NCBI GenBank assembly: GCA_024752435.1
Contig: CP103025.1
Span: forward strand, 186,001-250,000
DNA from: Allantophomopsis cytisporea
Lineage: Eukaryota; Ascomycota; Leotiomycetes; Phacidiales; Phacidiaceae
Direction of reading: 5' to 3'
Length of the DNA stretch: 64,000 nt
In this document: piece by piece, positions 10,215 through 21,827 of the stretch
Position numbering within the stretch: position 1 is the stretch's first letter
Layout of the letters: the number at the start of each line of letters is the position of its first letter
Position numbers and translations under genes: made by a program
The notes under the pieces: model-generated
What the model was told of the DNA's origin: nothing
What the model saw: only the letters and a program-made list of their open reading frames with translations
Database searches by the model: none

Positions 10215-11591
10215 GGAATAAAAGATCTAACGAGTTCAATTTGTTGGTGATTCTTTGGTTAATACTGATTTATGCGATGGTGTTTTGAGAACAAGAATAA
10301 TGATGCATTTTCATAAAGTTTTCTAAAATCAGTACAAGTGGACTCTGAGAACAGGAGTGAATAATAGTCATTAAAAGTTTCACAATCATTTAAAGCAACG
10401 AATTTCTTAAAACAATTGAGCATTGAAAGCCTTATTTTTCAGAATCATACAATTGCTTTGCTCATACAATGAAAAGAAGTATTCTCAAGAGCAATTCACT
10501 AGTTACGAACATGTATACAATATTTCCTAATGTCGTCATAGATTTGATGTCTTGACAACCTCTGCCCACGTCGCCGTGGTTACAGTTGTCTTTATTTACA
10601 CTAATTTTGTTTGCTCATCCTCACTCTTGTCTCGTAACCAGTTCTACTACTGATCCCCTCATCAACGTCCACTTCCACTGCACTACCGTCATTACTCGGC
10701 TCGAATGTCTCAACAAAATTCCAGGTCAAAATACAAGTATGATCAACATTCGTTTCTAACTCAAACTTGTCTCATATCATCTCCAATTTGATCCTATCCA
10801 CTTCTCTTATTCAAGTCCCCACGGTGAACATTTTGGACCTTTGCCATGAGATTCCAATCTAAAACTGCCAAAGGACCCTTTTTCTCGGTGTTTTTTTGCC
10901 TTGACTACTTTTGTGTCATACTCTGCGTGAATAGCAGAGGACACTACCTTCTTTGTCCAACACTCTTCTGCACTTCTTTGTGTCAGAGGTAGACTTCTTG
11001 CTATCTCGGTGACAATTGTCGCCAGGGTCGAGTTGCATTTACGCCCGAGGCTCTAAGTGAGAAATCTGTGTGCGAATCCCAGAAGAAGCCATGCATGCGT
11101 CGGTGGATTTGGTGTCGAGACACATGTAGTTGTTGGACTTGGCGAGTTGAAAAGTAACCAAGGGTCATTTGGTGTTGGTGTCGGCGAATAAGGAAAAAAA
11201 ATCGAAGCGTAGCCAATATATATGGTGATTTGGAAGGTCGAGAGCAGACGCGCAAGGCCACGAACCAGCAAATTCGAGAGAGACAAACTTCCAACAGCGC
11301 AGGCAAACGTCTCATCTAGTAGAAACTGGAACAAAGTTCGAGACGCAGTAGATGGGCACACTAGCGGAGCATCAGCTTGATGGTTTGAACCCCTGGCGAC
11401 ATAGCTTCATCGGCGGTTGCTGTGAGGCTCTTGGCAAATTTATATGGGCAGCATCGACACGGCGGGGTCCCGAGGAGTGGAGCTGCAGTACTTATGATGG
11501 TGTGTCAAGACAAAATCATAATGAATCTGAGCAGGAGGGCTGGTGGGGTCCATCTGCCGTGACGATTGTCACCGTACTTACCAATGACCTG
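10215..11591. other. Intergenic, no supported gene
   Basis: About 1.4 kb. AT-rich up to ~10500, then a CT-rich plus-strand section (10600-11000). Open frames at 11001-11361 (-) and 11352-11615 (+) lack domains and splice context, so they are not called. Confidence 0.5.
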
Positions 11592-12885
11592 TCAGGGCTC
11601 CAGCTTCAATTCTGAACCCTCCAGCCGTGGATCCTCTTCCTCCAACCCCTCGACTCTAAAGCTCTCCTTGTATCCCTTCGTTGGTGCCGTCATCACTCTG
11701 GTGTTGACCTCACTCAGCTCCGTCGACACGTAGCTCACCCCCCTCCATCTACGACAAAGCAGCCTGGGTCTCGACACTGACATGAACTCGGTCAGCTACA
11801 CCAGAAACTGGCTTGCCAGCGCCGGTGTCATGCAAGACGATGGAATCCTCGGCGAAATCTCGCATAGGAGCTTCTGGATATTCTCCGTAAATGGCTCACC
11901 CTCTATGGCGGTGACAGCCACTGGTTCCTTGGCTTGCTCGGCAATCTCGTCCTCCAGGAAAATAACCTGGCCCCACAGACGTCCGATTGATATCGTCGGT
12001 CTCTTGCGAGGATCTGGAACGACGAAAGTGCAGTTCCGGGCCTTAGCCATGGTCTTCGCGGCCGAGTTCAGCTTGGATCTCGCAGCTACCTGCGCAGTCA
12101 GTAGCTCATTATGACCCTATAATGTTTTGGTACTCAGCGTTTTGTGAGTCCCATCATCGATCTCGCTGGATGTGTATAATCCCAAGATTATGATTTTTCA
12201 AATGATGAAAGAATCGTAATGTAATCAGATATACAGGTGGTAGGTGGTTGGTGGTTGAGAGAGGGAGCCAGTGTCGCTGTGTTCTCTTGACGGTAAGATC
12301 GAGGTCCAGTAGCCATATCAACGCAAGACCGAAAGCGATATGCCTTCTTGGGCGCCAGATCTGCATACAACAGATCATCCACACCAGTAGATTGTCTTGT
12401 AGTCCCGATAGACGACAATTTGCTATCCTGTGACTCAGTTGACAGTGCGCTGTAAATTTTCTCTCGCATTGTCAAAGAAAACTCCACTTCGTGATATATG
12501 ACTCAAACGCAAGAAACGTGAAGGGAACTACAACATAGTCTCAGCCTCGCATCAGCACGAGCTGGAGGCTTGTTGCTGCGTTGGTGTTTGCGTCAAGCTC
12601 GTTCGAGGAATTGAATTACGAAGGCTTCCTTAATTGTGAGAATTTTCCTTCCTGGTCAGACTGTACGACCATGCACGTCCACCCTAAGCTGTCTGAGCCA
12701 ATTGATATCATTTTGAATTGTTGCCCAACAAATACCGTATCGAGATGCTCTCTAGGCAATCCAATCTCCCTACCAACTTTTGTAACCGAGACATTTCTGC
12801 TGACTCCGTATTCAAAGTTGTTTGTGTTTGGGACGCAACCGGTCTCTAGATGGCAATACTCTTCGACGATCCAGTGATAATGCAA
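11592..12885 (-). pseudogene. Possible degraded or mis-spliced minus-strand coding region, not recognised
   Basis: Three blocks on the minus strand read like protein rather than chance frames. 12885-12616 includes ETGCVPNTNNFEYGVSRN and VGREIGLPREHLDTVF; 12487-~12290 includes MREKIYSALSTESQDSKLS and DDLLYADLAPKKAYRFRS; ~12110-11796 includes GRLWGQVIFLEDEIAEQAK and EGEPFTENIQKLLCEISPR. The last block ends in TAG at 11796-11798, but the same frame continues at once for another ~67 codons (YVSTELSEVNTRVMTAP, then EGLEEEDPRLEGSELKL), which suggests a broken gene or a missed intron. I could not join the blocks with convincing splice sites. No family is recognised. It may be a lineage-specific protein, a pseudogene, or chance. 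Confidence 0.35.
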
Positions 12886-13050
12886 GACAAGTTCAATCTG
12901 TCAGCGGCCGACACAACGTGTAAATGTCTGGGTATGAGATATGTAGAGAAAAGAAAACTGATGTGATATAAGGTACATATAGTTGGTGGTTGAAAGATCT
13001 TCCAAAAACGATGTCTAGGACAACCTGGAGCTGAGGTAGATGTGAGGGAC

Positions 13051-13226
13051 CATCTCAGTTGAAGTCCTGACTGGAACTTAGAATCCGAATTTCAACTGGA
13101 GCTGATATTGACTGACTTGAGAAGGTGGAGTCAAGCTGACCATTGCAGTTGAGGTGCTGACTGAAGTGAGAACCCGAATCTCAACTGGAACTGATATTGA
13201 CTTGAGAAGCCGAGCCAAGGTGACCA
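13051..13226. repeat. Imperfect 90-bp tandem duplication
   Basis: 13051-13140 and 13141-13226 are two diverged copies, both with CAGTTGA(A/G)GT, CTGACTG, TCAACTGGA(G/A)CTGATATTGA and CTTGAGAAG. It is non-coding as far as can be seen and lies in the gap between the doubtful gene and BTN1. Confidence 0.75.
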
Positions 13227-13690
13227 CAAGATGAGATACTCAAACCCCTGCTTTATATAAGCAGCCCATCACCGTCCATCATCCACCTATCTACCTCAAA
13301 ATTCCCATTTGCTCAAACACCCCACAAAACGCCCAGATACAAACCCAAAGTGATCTTCCACACTTTTAGAACAAATCCGAGCAAACGCGCAAACGCACAT
13401 AAACGCACGAAACCATGATCTCGGTCCTGAACTCAAGTCATAAACCCCCACAAATCCCTCCCAACAGTCGATCGATAAATCCTGATCTTCGCATAACCCA
13501 AGCAAATACACAAGTATGCAAACATGAGAAGATGATTGCTGTACTTGATTCTCAGATCCCACACTCATAAAAAATACCTCCCCCGAACCCTAGGACGAAG
13601 TCATCTCTGTAAATATCTCACGGAACAGAACAACCAAGTCAAGCACAAACGTACAAGTAAATCATGAGATCATGAAATCAGGAAACTAAG

Positions 13691-13730
13691 AAGCAAAGCA
13701 AAGCAAAGCAAAGCAAAACAGAACAAAGCA
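13691..13730. repeat. (AGCAA)n microsatellite
   Basis: About five clean AGCAA/AAGCA units followed by decayed copies, downstream of BTN1. A CCCACAA repeat lies nearby at ~13858-13884. Confidence 0.85.
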
Positions 13731-13944
13731 ATCACTCACTCCACAAATCAAGACTCAAAAAACACAGGCAAATAACAATAACGAACATGGTATCTACCCA
13801 ACTCCAACAAATAAGCGACCCCCCAAACCAAACGAAACCAACCCAGGACGCCCTGCAACCCCACAACCCCACAACCCCACAATCGCGCAATTCCACAATC
13901 GCAACACCGGTCTCACAAAGCCACTCCATCACCAAAAGCACCAC

Positions 13945-15421
13945 TCACAAAAGCTTACAATACCCCCTCCCCCTCTCAACCTGCCACTCACAAAGCCCCA
14001 CCTCCACAAGCATCCCCACAAAGCCAGCAATACAGATACCCGCACTATCACTAACACTAGTAGCGCCGAGACTGAACTCGCGATCGCGCACGTCAACCCT
14101 CTCCATGATCTCGGCGAAAGTATTGACGTAGACGGCGCCGCCAAGCAAGCCCTCCCAGAAAACGATGAGGAAGACAATCCACACGGACGGGATCCAGTTG
14201 AAGAGCGCGTGGGAGGCGAGGATGGCGAGGTTCGCGACTTGCAGGAGGGATGGGACGTAGAGGCTGTGCACGCGGAACCATGGGGTTGAGGAGCGCGCGA
14301 TGAAGACGCCTACTTGGTAGAGGAGGTTGTAGACGGGGTAGAAGGAGCGGTAGGTCGTGAAGGGCGTGGAGGCCAGCGGGAAGAGGAGGGTGGGCGACAC
14401 GCCTTGGTTGATTGTGTATTCGGCGATGTAGACGAGGAGCAGCGGGAGCATGTAGGGGAGGAAGAGGGTGCGGACGCGGCGGAGGTTGTGCGCGAAGGTG
14501 CTGGGGTGGGCGGGGGCGTAGGCTGCGGACGCGGACGCGGATGCGGAGAGGGGGTCGGTGGAGAGGACGTCGTCGTCGGCGTCGGAATAGGGTGAGAGCG
14601 AGGGTTCTTCGCTGGGTAGGTCTGTGTATTGCTTTGAGGACTCGGAGTGGCGGAGTGGTCCGTGGGGCAGGATTAGGAAGAAGGAGACCAGCATGATGCT
14701 TGGGAGGAAGGCGGATGTTAGGAGCGAATTGCGCACGGAGAAGCCGATCCAGGTTGTGAGGAGGACGTAGAGTCCTGCGCCGAGCAGACCCGCTGCTCCC
14801 GTTCCTGATCCCCAGGCTGCGAGGCCGAGGTGTCCGTAGAAATGTGTCAGCCCCAGGAAGGAGAGCTCCCCTGCGCCGCTCGAGATCGAGGCCAGGCCTA
14901 CGCCGAAGAGCTTCACGATTACTGAGCCGCCGGTTTGTGTTTCGGGGGTGAGGGCTACCAGGAGCATTCCTAGGGTGGAAAGACTGACGAAGAAGAGGAT
15001 GCGCAGCGAGTAAGGGATCTTATGGATGAAGTAGGGCGCTATGAGCTTGGTGAAGAAAGAGGGGAGGACATCGGCGAGGAGGACCACGCCTTTGGGGACG
15101 GAGGGTCCGACGAGGTCGAGGGCTGCCGAGAGGATTATTACGTAGAGGACATTATTGATTAGGCCTGTAATTTGTCAGTTGAGAATTCCAATAAGACATC
15201 GGGGGTCTTTGTGACGAGAGAGGATATAGGTGGTGGATGGAGGTGCTGTTGAATGCGACTGAGATGGGCATACCGAATAACCAGAAGGCTAACAAAACCG
15301 AGGTATCAATGCCATTGACGAGTTGGGAGATTCTGGCACGATATAATGCCCAGGATGAGGAAGCGGATCCAGGCATAGGTAGGCGAATGGATGTCGTTGG
15401 AGATCGATTGTAAGAGGTCAT
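13945..15421 (-). CDS. BTN1: Battenin / CLN3 family lysosomal-vacuolar membrane protein
   Basis: BTN1 is the fungal orthologue of CLN3, a vacuolar/lysosomal multi-span protein linked to vacuole pH and basic amino-acid balance. Exons 15421-15274 and 15164-13945 give 455 residues; the 109-base intron has GTATGC and TTACAG. The junction restores FWLFG|LINNVLYVIILSA, the family hallmark, followed by LDLVGPSVPKGVVLLADVLP, KLIAPYFIHKIPYS, the LASISSGAGELSFLGLTHFYG segment (shown short: SSGAGELSFLGLTHFYG) and GSGTGAAGLLGAGLYVLLT. A hydrophilic Ser/Asp/Ala loop (YSDADDDVLSTDPLSASASAS) splits the two membrane halves. The second half has EYTINQGVSPTLLFPL and FWEGLLGGAVYVNTFAEI. The start may instead be the inner ATG at 15376 (MPGSASSSW). 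The gene body is unusually GC-rich in the loop. Confidence 0.95.
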
Positions 15422-15644
15422 CGGAAAATGACGGTCGTCTCCCCTTATCTGGTCTCTGGGTTGAAGTCCGCGGTTGATCACACGAGCAGTACAGTAGTCG
15501 TGATGAGTGAGGACGGATGCGGGAGGACGCACGGGTAACGACAGATATGTGAATGGTTGGTGGAGGGAATGAGAGTCTGTGAATCAGAGCCAGCTCGAGC
15601 TCTTTTGTTCGTTTTGGATGTTGTCACAGCATGGCAGATATATA

Positions 15645-15687
15645 TGAATGCGATGCATGCGAGGAATGCGATGAATGCGATGAATGA
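15645..15687. repeat. GAATGCGAT-type 9-bp tandem repeat
   Basis: About four to five decayed copies of GAATGCGAT in the BTN1 upstream region. Confidence 0.75.
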
Positions 15688-16224
15688 TCGCGGAGGATGA
15701 TCTCGGTAAGGAGAGACACGTAATGTTGATAAATGAGGTGAATGTCTTTGATTTAATTTGGGAGTTTCTTGGGGGGGATTGTTTGGGATGATTCAGGGTC
15801 AGTGGATCTGGAGATGAGCGTTTGAGAAATGGATGGAGAAGGAGGATGCAGTGCAGTGAAGATTGAAGGAATCGATTGCGCGTTGTTGAGTTTGGAGGGC
15901 GGCTTTGACAGGCAGATCATTTGGTTTGTTTTTGTTGTATATGATTTGACGATGGTACTCTGATTGGGTTGGGAGTGGTTTTGGAGAAGTGATGGGGTGT
16001 GTTTGGTCACGAGGCTGAGTTTTGACGTGGGAGGATAGGCGGGAGTGATGTGAGATGGAGGAGTGTGAGAGTCGACTAGGAAGACACGCGGGGTGTATCT
16101 ATCTCTCTCTATCTCTCGCTATCTCTACTGCATACTACTATTGTGTACATATATACTTCAACCTTATCTTACCTGACCTCCCCTCTACTATTGATACTGC
16201 CTGGCTACGTATGCACATGCAACA

Positions 16225-16370
16225 TGTGTGTGTGTGTGTGCGGTAAGATAGATGGATAGATTGATAGATAGATGGATAGATAGATGGATAGATAGATTGA
16301 TAGATGGATAGATAGATAAATAGATAGATAGATGCATAGATAAATAGATAGATAGATAGATAGATAGATA
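16225..16370. repeat. (GT)n then (GATA/GATG)n microsatellite
   Basis: A (GT)8 run at 16225-16240 is followed by about 30 GATA, GATG or GATT tetramers at 16247-16370. The complement gives the long SIYLSIYL-like open frames on the minus strand, which are artefacts. Confidence 0.95.
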
Positions 16371-16548
16371 TGAACTTGGGTGTGTTTTGTTTGAGTAGGC
16401 ATGTGACTTGTTGTCGTGTACCAATGTTTGAGGTGTCGTGTTGGACAAGGCTACATTTACGGTGTAGGTAGTGCATGGTCTTTTGGATCACATTAATTCA
16501 TTGGTCCTGTTTATCATGACTGATGTTTCTTTTTTCTTTTCTATTATA

Positions 16549-16587
16549 TGATTATGATTATGATTATGATTATGATTATGATTATGG
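16549..16587. repeat. (TGATTA)n microsatellite
   Basis: Six to seven TGATTA/ATTATG hexamers in a row. Confidence 0.9.
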
Positions 16588-16814
16588 TTATTGTTGTTAT
16601 TATGCGATTTCTATTTTACTGCTTGAATCATGTATGTGTATCCTCAATACTCAAGGTCAGGCGAGGGACATACATATTGCAGGTGTGTTGATGCACATGC
16701 ACCACCATCATGTAGCATCGCATCTCGTCCATAGAGTACATCATGTCGACACTCCACGCCGAGTAAGTCACAGCAATATGGGTAGATCATGTAAAGACTT
16801 GATAATTATGTGTA

Positions 16815-16858
16815 TGATGTATATATATATATATATATGTATATATATACCAATATAA
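16815..16858. repeat. (AT)n tract
   Basis: An alternating TA run of about 20 bases plus a shorter second run. Confidence 0.85.
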
Positions 16859-17357
16859 GAATATATAAAAATCAATTGATACCCCTATGATCATCTTACA
16901 CGCCCTCCCGCATCATCCTCTCTATCGTATCGGTACTCATCCACCGTCCGTGTGACTTGAGGCTCTCCCCTTCACTCTTCACTGGGCCCACTCCGACGAC
17001 GTTCCTGCCTTGTGGTGTCGGATGGCATGCCGAACTTCTGCCACCCACACGCACATGCAACCGGACAGAACCCCCGTCCGCCAGTATCTGCATGCGTGCC
17101 TGATCCGATCCCGACGCTATACCTCAGGCATGGAGACCCCCTCAGATGTCGCCGGGTCCGTCGGGAACAACAATCATCCGTGCCGATCCCCGCATCACCT
17201 TTTCCTGCGCGCACTAGATGATCTTCGCGTCGGAAACTAACAGACACCAAGGACAGACTTAGCGTGCAGGCTGACATGGTAAAGTTCTGTGCAAGGTTGA
17301 AGTGCGAAGTGCGCAGTGCGCAAGAGAGAAGCTGTACTGCGGCCATCAAATCACCTT

Positions 17358-17640
17358 GGTCACGATACACCATACACGATACACGATACACAATACACAA
17401 TACACAATACGCACACAACGCACACACACGCACGCACATACACCTACACCTACACCTACACCTACACATACACATACACATACACACACCATACACATAC
17501 CATACACACATACACCCACACCCACTCTCACACTCTCACACTCACACTCACACGCACACTCACACGCACACGCACACGCACCACGCACAGTCACAGCACA
17601 GCACATCACAGCACATACATCACAGCACATACATAGCAGG
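17358..17640. repeat. CA/ACAC-rich compound microsatellite
   Basis: About 280 bp of ACACGAT, ACACAAT, ACACCT, ACACAT, ACACTC and ACACGC units. The plus strand contains almost no G. Several overlapping open frames (His/Thr-rich in one frame, Tyr/Thr in another) come from the repeat and are not genes. Confidence 0.9.
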
Positions 17641-17817
17641 AAAGGCCTGTTCTCCACCCACAGCCAAAGCCCCTTCATTCATCATCGTCGCCGTCATCAT
17701 CATAGATCAACCTACAAAACGTCAATAGCGACAAAGATCAACGTGATCAAGCTTCACAGCGTCGCCATCGTCGTCCGTCTTCCAAAGCTTCTATCCATTC
17801 CTATAACCCCGACCTCT

Positions 17818-17862
17818 ACATATATATAAATATATATATTTATATATATATATATACACCGC
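17818..17862. repeat. (TA)n tract
   Basis: ATATATAT-type run upstream of RXT3. Confidence 0.85.
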
Positions 17863-18149
17863 TACATTCATATTTACATATGCTAGTCAAGTCGATCCTG
17901 ACACGCATTCGCGCACAGAGCTACCAGAAGCTCATACCCTACCTTACCCTTTAACCTCTCCATCCTAGGGATAAAAAAAAAAGAAGCTTCTTGTCCTTCG
18001 TCATAGGAACAACAACAACACAACTTGTGAGCTCAACCTCTGCAGAGCTCACAACAATCGACGATACGAAAAAACACAACAAAAAAAAAAAACAAAAAAA
18101 AGATCCATTCGTGTCCATTGGAAGTGCGAATTCGACACACGTCGAAATC

Positions 18150-19615
18150 ATGGATCCTCGTCAACCTCAACACCCATTCTCGCGCAATAACGCTTCCCCA
18201 TATGGTCGCGCACCCTTCCCTCCAAGCTCAAACACAGCTCCTTTCCCACCTGCGTCGCATCCACAACAGACTCCACCACAATATGCAGAGCATCAGCGCA
18301 GGACTTCAGATGGTCAATACTATCCTCCCCCGAGAACATACGCGCAAGATGCTCCGTCCATGTCTGCGCCGAGTCATTCCAGACATGCGAGCTCCTCGTC
18401 CATAGGCCATGGCACTCCGGTAGCTGCGCATCGTCAGATGCCACCTCCATCATCGCCGCAACAGACACCGCATGCATATCCACCGCCGATTTCGCGAGGT
18501 CCTCCGCCCTCCTTGGGTACCCCGATGTCATATGCGCACGGTCAAAACCTGCCTCCGATCTCTTCACACATGCCGTCGCTCCATCGTCCGCCGAGTACCA
18601 CGGGGAGCAGCATGTCGATATCTGCGCTCATAGGGGGTCCCGCGCCATCATCGCGCGAGACAGGTCCTCATGCGCAATATCCGCCGCCGCCACCGGCATC
18701 AGCGACGCCGTCAGGATACTCGGGACCCATGCAACAATCTCCACGAACACATGGCGCCGACTATCCCGCCTATCGCAAACCACAGACACCAGATCTACCG
18801 CGTCCACACGAATTGAGCGGCCCTCGAGACCATCGTGCGAACTCCGCAGGTTCTCCCCCGCGTGGTGCTATACAGACCTCGCCTGCCGATACCCATCGCT
18901 ATGGAACACCGCAATCCTATTCACACAGGAACATCCCGCCCCCACAAGCTCCGCCACCGAGTGAAGATCGACGGGAACACTATTTGGCGAGGGTACCCAA
19001 TCCATCAGCACCTCCAAGACCAAATAGTCAGCCCATGGCCATGAATGGTCCATCACCACAAATGTCACATGTGGGAAGACCAGAGATGCCCGGGTATGGT
19101 AGATCGAATGGACTTTCGGAGAGAGAGGCATACATGCAAGCGGTCGATCGGGAACGTGCCGAGAGGGAAACAATCATACGGGAACGCGAACGGGAACAAA
19201 GAGACAGGGAAATACAGATTGATCGAGAGCGTATGGCTCAGATGCAGGCTTCGCAGGGTCCACCATATCCGCATCAACAGCAGCATCCACAGCAACCACA
19301 ATTCAATCGTCCACCACCCGAGCGTGAACAGCCTCCGTGGATGCGACCGGGATATGAACAGGTCCCTCCGGATCAGAGACCTCCACAACAAGTTCCTGTC
19401 TCTTCCGCGGGTTATGATTATCCAAGGACGACTCAGGCTCAATATGGTAGCGCACCAATGTATGCGCCTGATCACCGATATCCACCTGCTGCTCAAGCTC
19501 CTCAAGCTTCGCAGGCCTCTCAAGCTCCACCTCAACAAGGCCCACCAAATGCGCGATATGAAGGTCCTACACCGGATGAGCAGAGACAACAGGCTCAGCT
19601 ACAACAGCAGCAACA

Positions 19616-19653
<38 letters not shown>

Positions 19654-21827
19654 GACAGCAACAGGAACAACAGCAGAGACAACAACAGCAACCAATGTAT
19701 AATAATCCTTCAGGGACATATCCACAGCAACACGATTCTCCACAAAGAAGACCAGAAGAAGTACAAATGCAGCAGCAGCAGAGAAACTTCTTAGGACCAC
19801 CACAAGAGATCAATCGCAAAGGACGCTTGTCGCCTCTGCCTCAGGCAGTACAAGGTGCCCAGGGTCAACTGAGTGTCCCGGGTGGCGAGCCTGGGATCAA
19901 GAGTGAGTTTGGACGAATGTTTTCTGGAATTGGGAGTGGAGCTGGAAGTACCATGCCGACACCATCACCTGGTAATTCTCAAGCCCCGTTTTCCAATCCA
20001 CAATTACGGCGGGATGACTTGGATGCTGTAACCTCACAAGAACAACCCAAGGAAGGAGGACGTAGATGGCCATCTCCTGGATCAGCTTCTCGAGGAGGTC
20101 GAAGACGGAAAACGAAAGAGGAGAAAGAAGGTGATGATGAAAGTACTGGTCGTCAAACTCCAACAGTGCGAGGCGCGAAGAGAACAAAGGTAGCACACCA
20201 TAACTCTTCAGCACATCATGCCCACTCAAATCAGTAAGTTTTTCTTTTTTCTTTTTTCTTTTTATTTTTTTATTTTTTTTTCGCGTATACTGCTACGATG
20301 TGGTAAGATACTAACTTGAAAAGTCAACATCCTGATCATCCCGATGAGACCACAACATCACAAACTCTTGCTTCGTTCAAAACCGCTAAAGACCCAAATG
20401 GGACTGCCTCTACACCTCAACCTCCACAACCTCATCATCACCATGCTCCTCCTCCTTCCGCCACACCAGTTCATATTCCCGAACCGATCGTTCCCCTGCC
20501 TCAACGCACTATAACATCTGCACCTGTTCTCGCTTCAGTCTCACATCTTCCACGCACACATCTCGGCAATAGTCTTTACACTTCGGTTCTTAAACCAGGC
20601 GGTCCACCGTCTCCCGGACATACCCATTCAGGCCGCGGCTACACAAGCCAATCGAAATCCATCCCACGCTTCGAGGGCAAAGAGAACTGTACCTTCACCA
20701 TAAAAGTACCACGCCTATACCTCGAAGAAGAAGTTCGCATGGAAATCACAAGCCAACGTCAAGTCTGGGGCACAGATGTTTACACTGACGATAGCGACGT
20801 CATAGCCGCCTGCATCCACGCAGGCTGGTTCCGAGGCGCCTGGCCACCCGACATAGACACCAGTCTCCTCGGTCTAGAGATAGAAGTCCCACCGGAGAAG
20901 AAGTCGCGCCGGAAGGATAGGGATGCTAAGAAAAAGGTCGATGTTGATGCTGATCCGTTTAATCTCACTGCGCCGCCGCTGAGAGGCCCGCTTGACCCGC
21001 CTGCTGACCGTGATGCCGAAATTAAGATTTTGATTTTGCCGGGCTTGGAGAGGTATGCTTCTACCACGCGCTTTGGAATCAGGAGTCGGGGGTGGAAGGA
21101 GGGGCATGATGGGGGAAGCTTTATGGTGCTTGGTGTTAAGTATGTTGAGGGGTTTGGTCCCGCTGGTGTGATTGGGAACGGGGTGTTTAGCGAGGTGATT
21201 GATGGGGAAGTTAACGGGGAGGTCGGTGCGAAGACGGTGACTAGTGGTCGGGGGAGGTTACGTAGGGAGAGGATAAGGGAGTGGTTTGAGGATGGGGAGG
21301 AGAGTGGAGATGTTGGGAAGGTTGCGTGGGTTATTCGGAGGAGAGTTGTGGGGGTGGATGGGGGTGTGGACGGGGTCGAGGGAGATAGAGGAGTGGATGG
21401 AGAGGCCATTGGTGCTGACAACGAGGGAAATACCACCGAAGCAAGGAAGGCTGATGGGCGGGTCAGTGATGGGAGTGTCAGCACGCTCAAGGACGGCGAT
21501 GATCCCGTACCCGCTGCTGTAGCGAAAATATTACTGAATGCAGACATCGACATGCGCGATGAGAACCATGAAGAGGTTCGAGACGAGCCTCAACGGAAAC
21601 CGACGGGAGAGGACCTGGGCGATGTGGAAGATGTAGGGGATGTGCAAGACATACGTGTCGACTCGACAAAGGTCTCGTCGCCCGTCGATAAACTCATTGT
21701 GCCACCTGCGCGTGGCGATGGTGATGGTGATGGCCAGGGCGAGGGATTTGGCGCTGAGGAACCGCTTTCTAATGGGAAGGCGGAACCTGTTGTTTTGGTT
21801 AGGGAGAGTAATGTTAGGAATGAATAG
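18150..21827 (+). CDS. RXT3: Rxt3-family subunit of the Rpd3L histone deacetylase complex
   Basis: Rxt3 is a subunit of the large Rpd3 histone deacetylase complex in the nucleus. Exons 18150-20233 and 20324-21827 give 1195 residues; the 90-base intron has GTAAGT, TACTAAC and AAG. The conserved Rxt3 domain starts near residue 810 with FEGKENCTFTIKVPRLYL, then TDVYTDDSDVIAACIHAGWF, LEIEVPP and, after a Lys-rich insert, ILILPGLERYASTTRFGIRS. The first ~690 residues are disordered: Pro/Ser/Tyr/Gln-rich, a charged RERAERETIIRERERE helix (~330-355) and a poly-Gln tract (~483-515). The C-terminus is acidic and Gly/Val-rich. I chose MDPRQPQHPF at 18150; an in-frame ATG at 17991 would add 53 residues including a Lys-rich run that looks like leader sequence. 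Yeast Rxt3 is far shorter (~300), a usual difference. Confidence 0.9.
19599..19692 (+). repeat. (CAG)n / poly-glutamine tract in RXT3
   Basis: CAG/CAA codons with a pure run of about ten CAG. It is coding and in frame, and a likely source of length polymorphism. Confidence 0.9.

Larger units (their letters stand above)
15422..18149. other. 2.7-kb gene-free, microsatellite-rich region between BTN1 and RXT3
   Basis: No gene is supported. The stretch is filled with simple repeats (listed separately) and pyrimidine/purine-biased DNA, and must contain the two divergent promoters and leaders. Bases ~17940-18149 are the likely RXT3 5' leader, with long A-tracts at ~18068-18103. Confidence 0.6.

Noticed and set aside
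13296..13568. 90-codon minus-strand frame downstream of BTN1
   Set aside because: Biased Cys/Val/Phe content from A/C-rich plus-strand DNA; no domain or splice sites.
14314..14696. Two overlapping plus-strand frames rich in Gly, Arg and Val inside BTN1
   Set aside because: Antisense to a GC-rich part of the battenin gene; composition is that of the opposite strand.
16138..16491. Three minus-strand frames of Ser-Ile-Tyr-Leu repeats
   Set aside because: Pure translation of the GATA microsatellite in each frame.
17264..17829. Plus-strand His/Thr-rich frames of up to 175 codons
   Set aside because: Translation of the CA-rich compound repeat in three frames, no start context or homology.
19045..19794. 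249-codon plus-strand frame within RXT3
   Set aside because: Out-of-frame reading of the RXT3 low-complexity region, full of Ser/Arg runs from shifted CAG repeats.
20780..21553. 257-codon minus-strand frame over the RXT3 second exon
   Set aside because: Antisense shadow; the plus strand carries the conserved Rxt3 domain.
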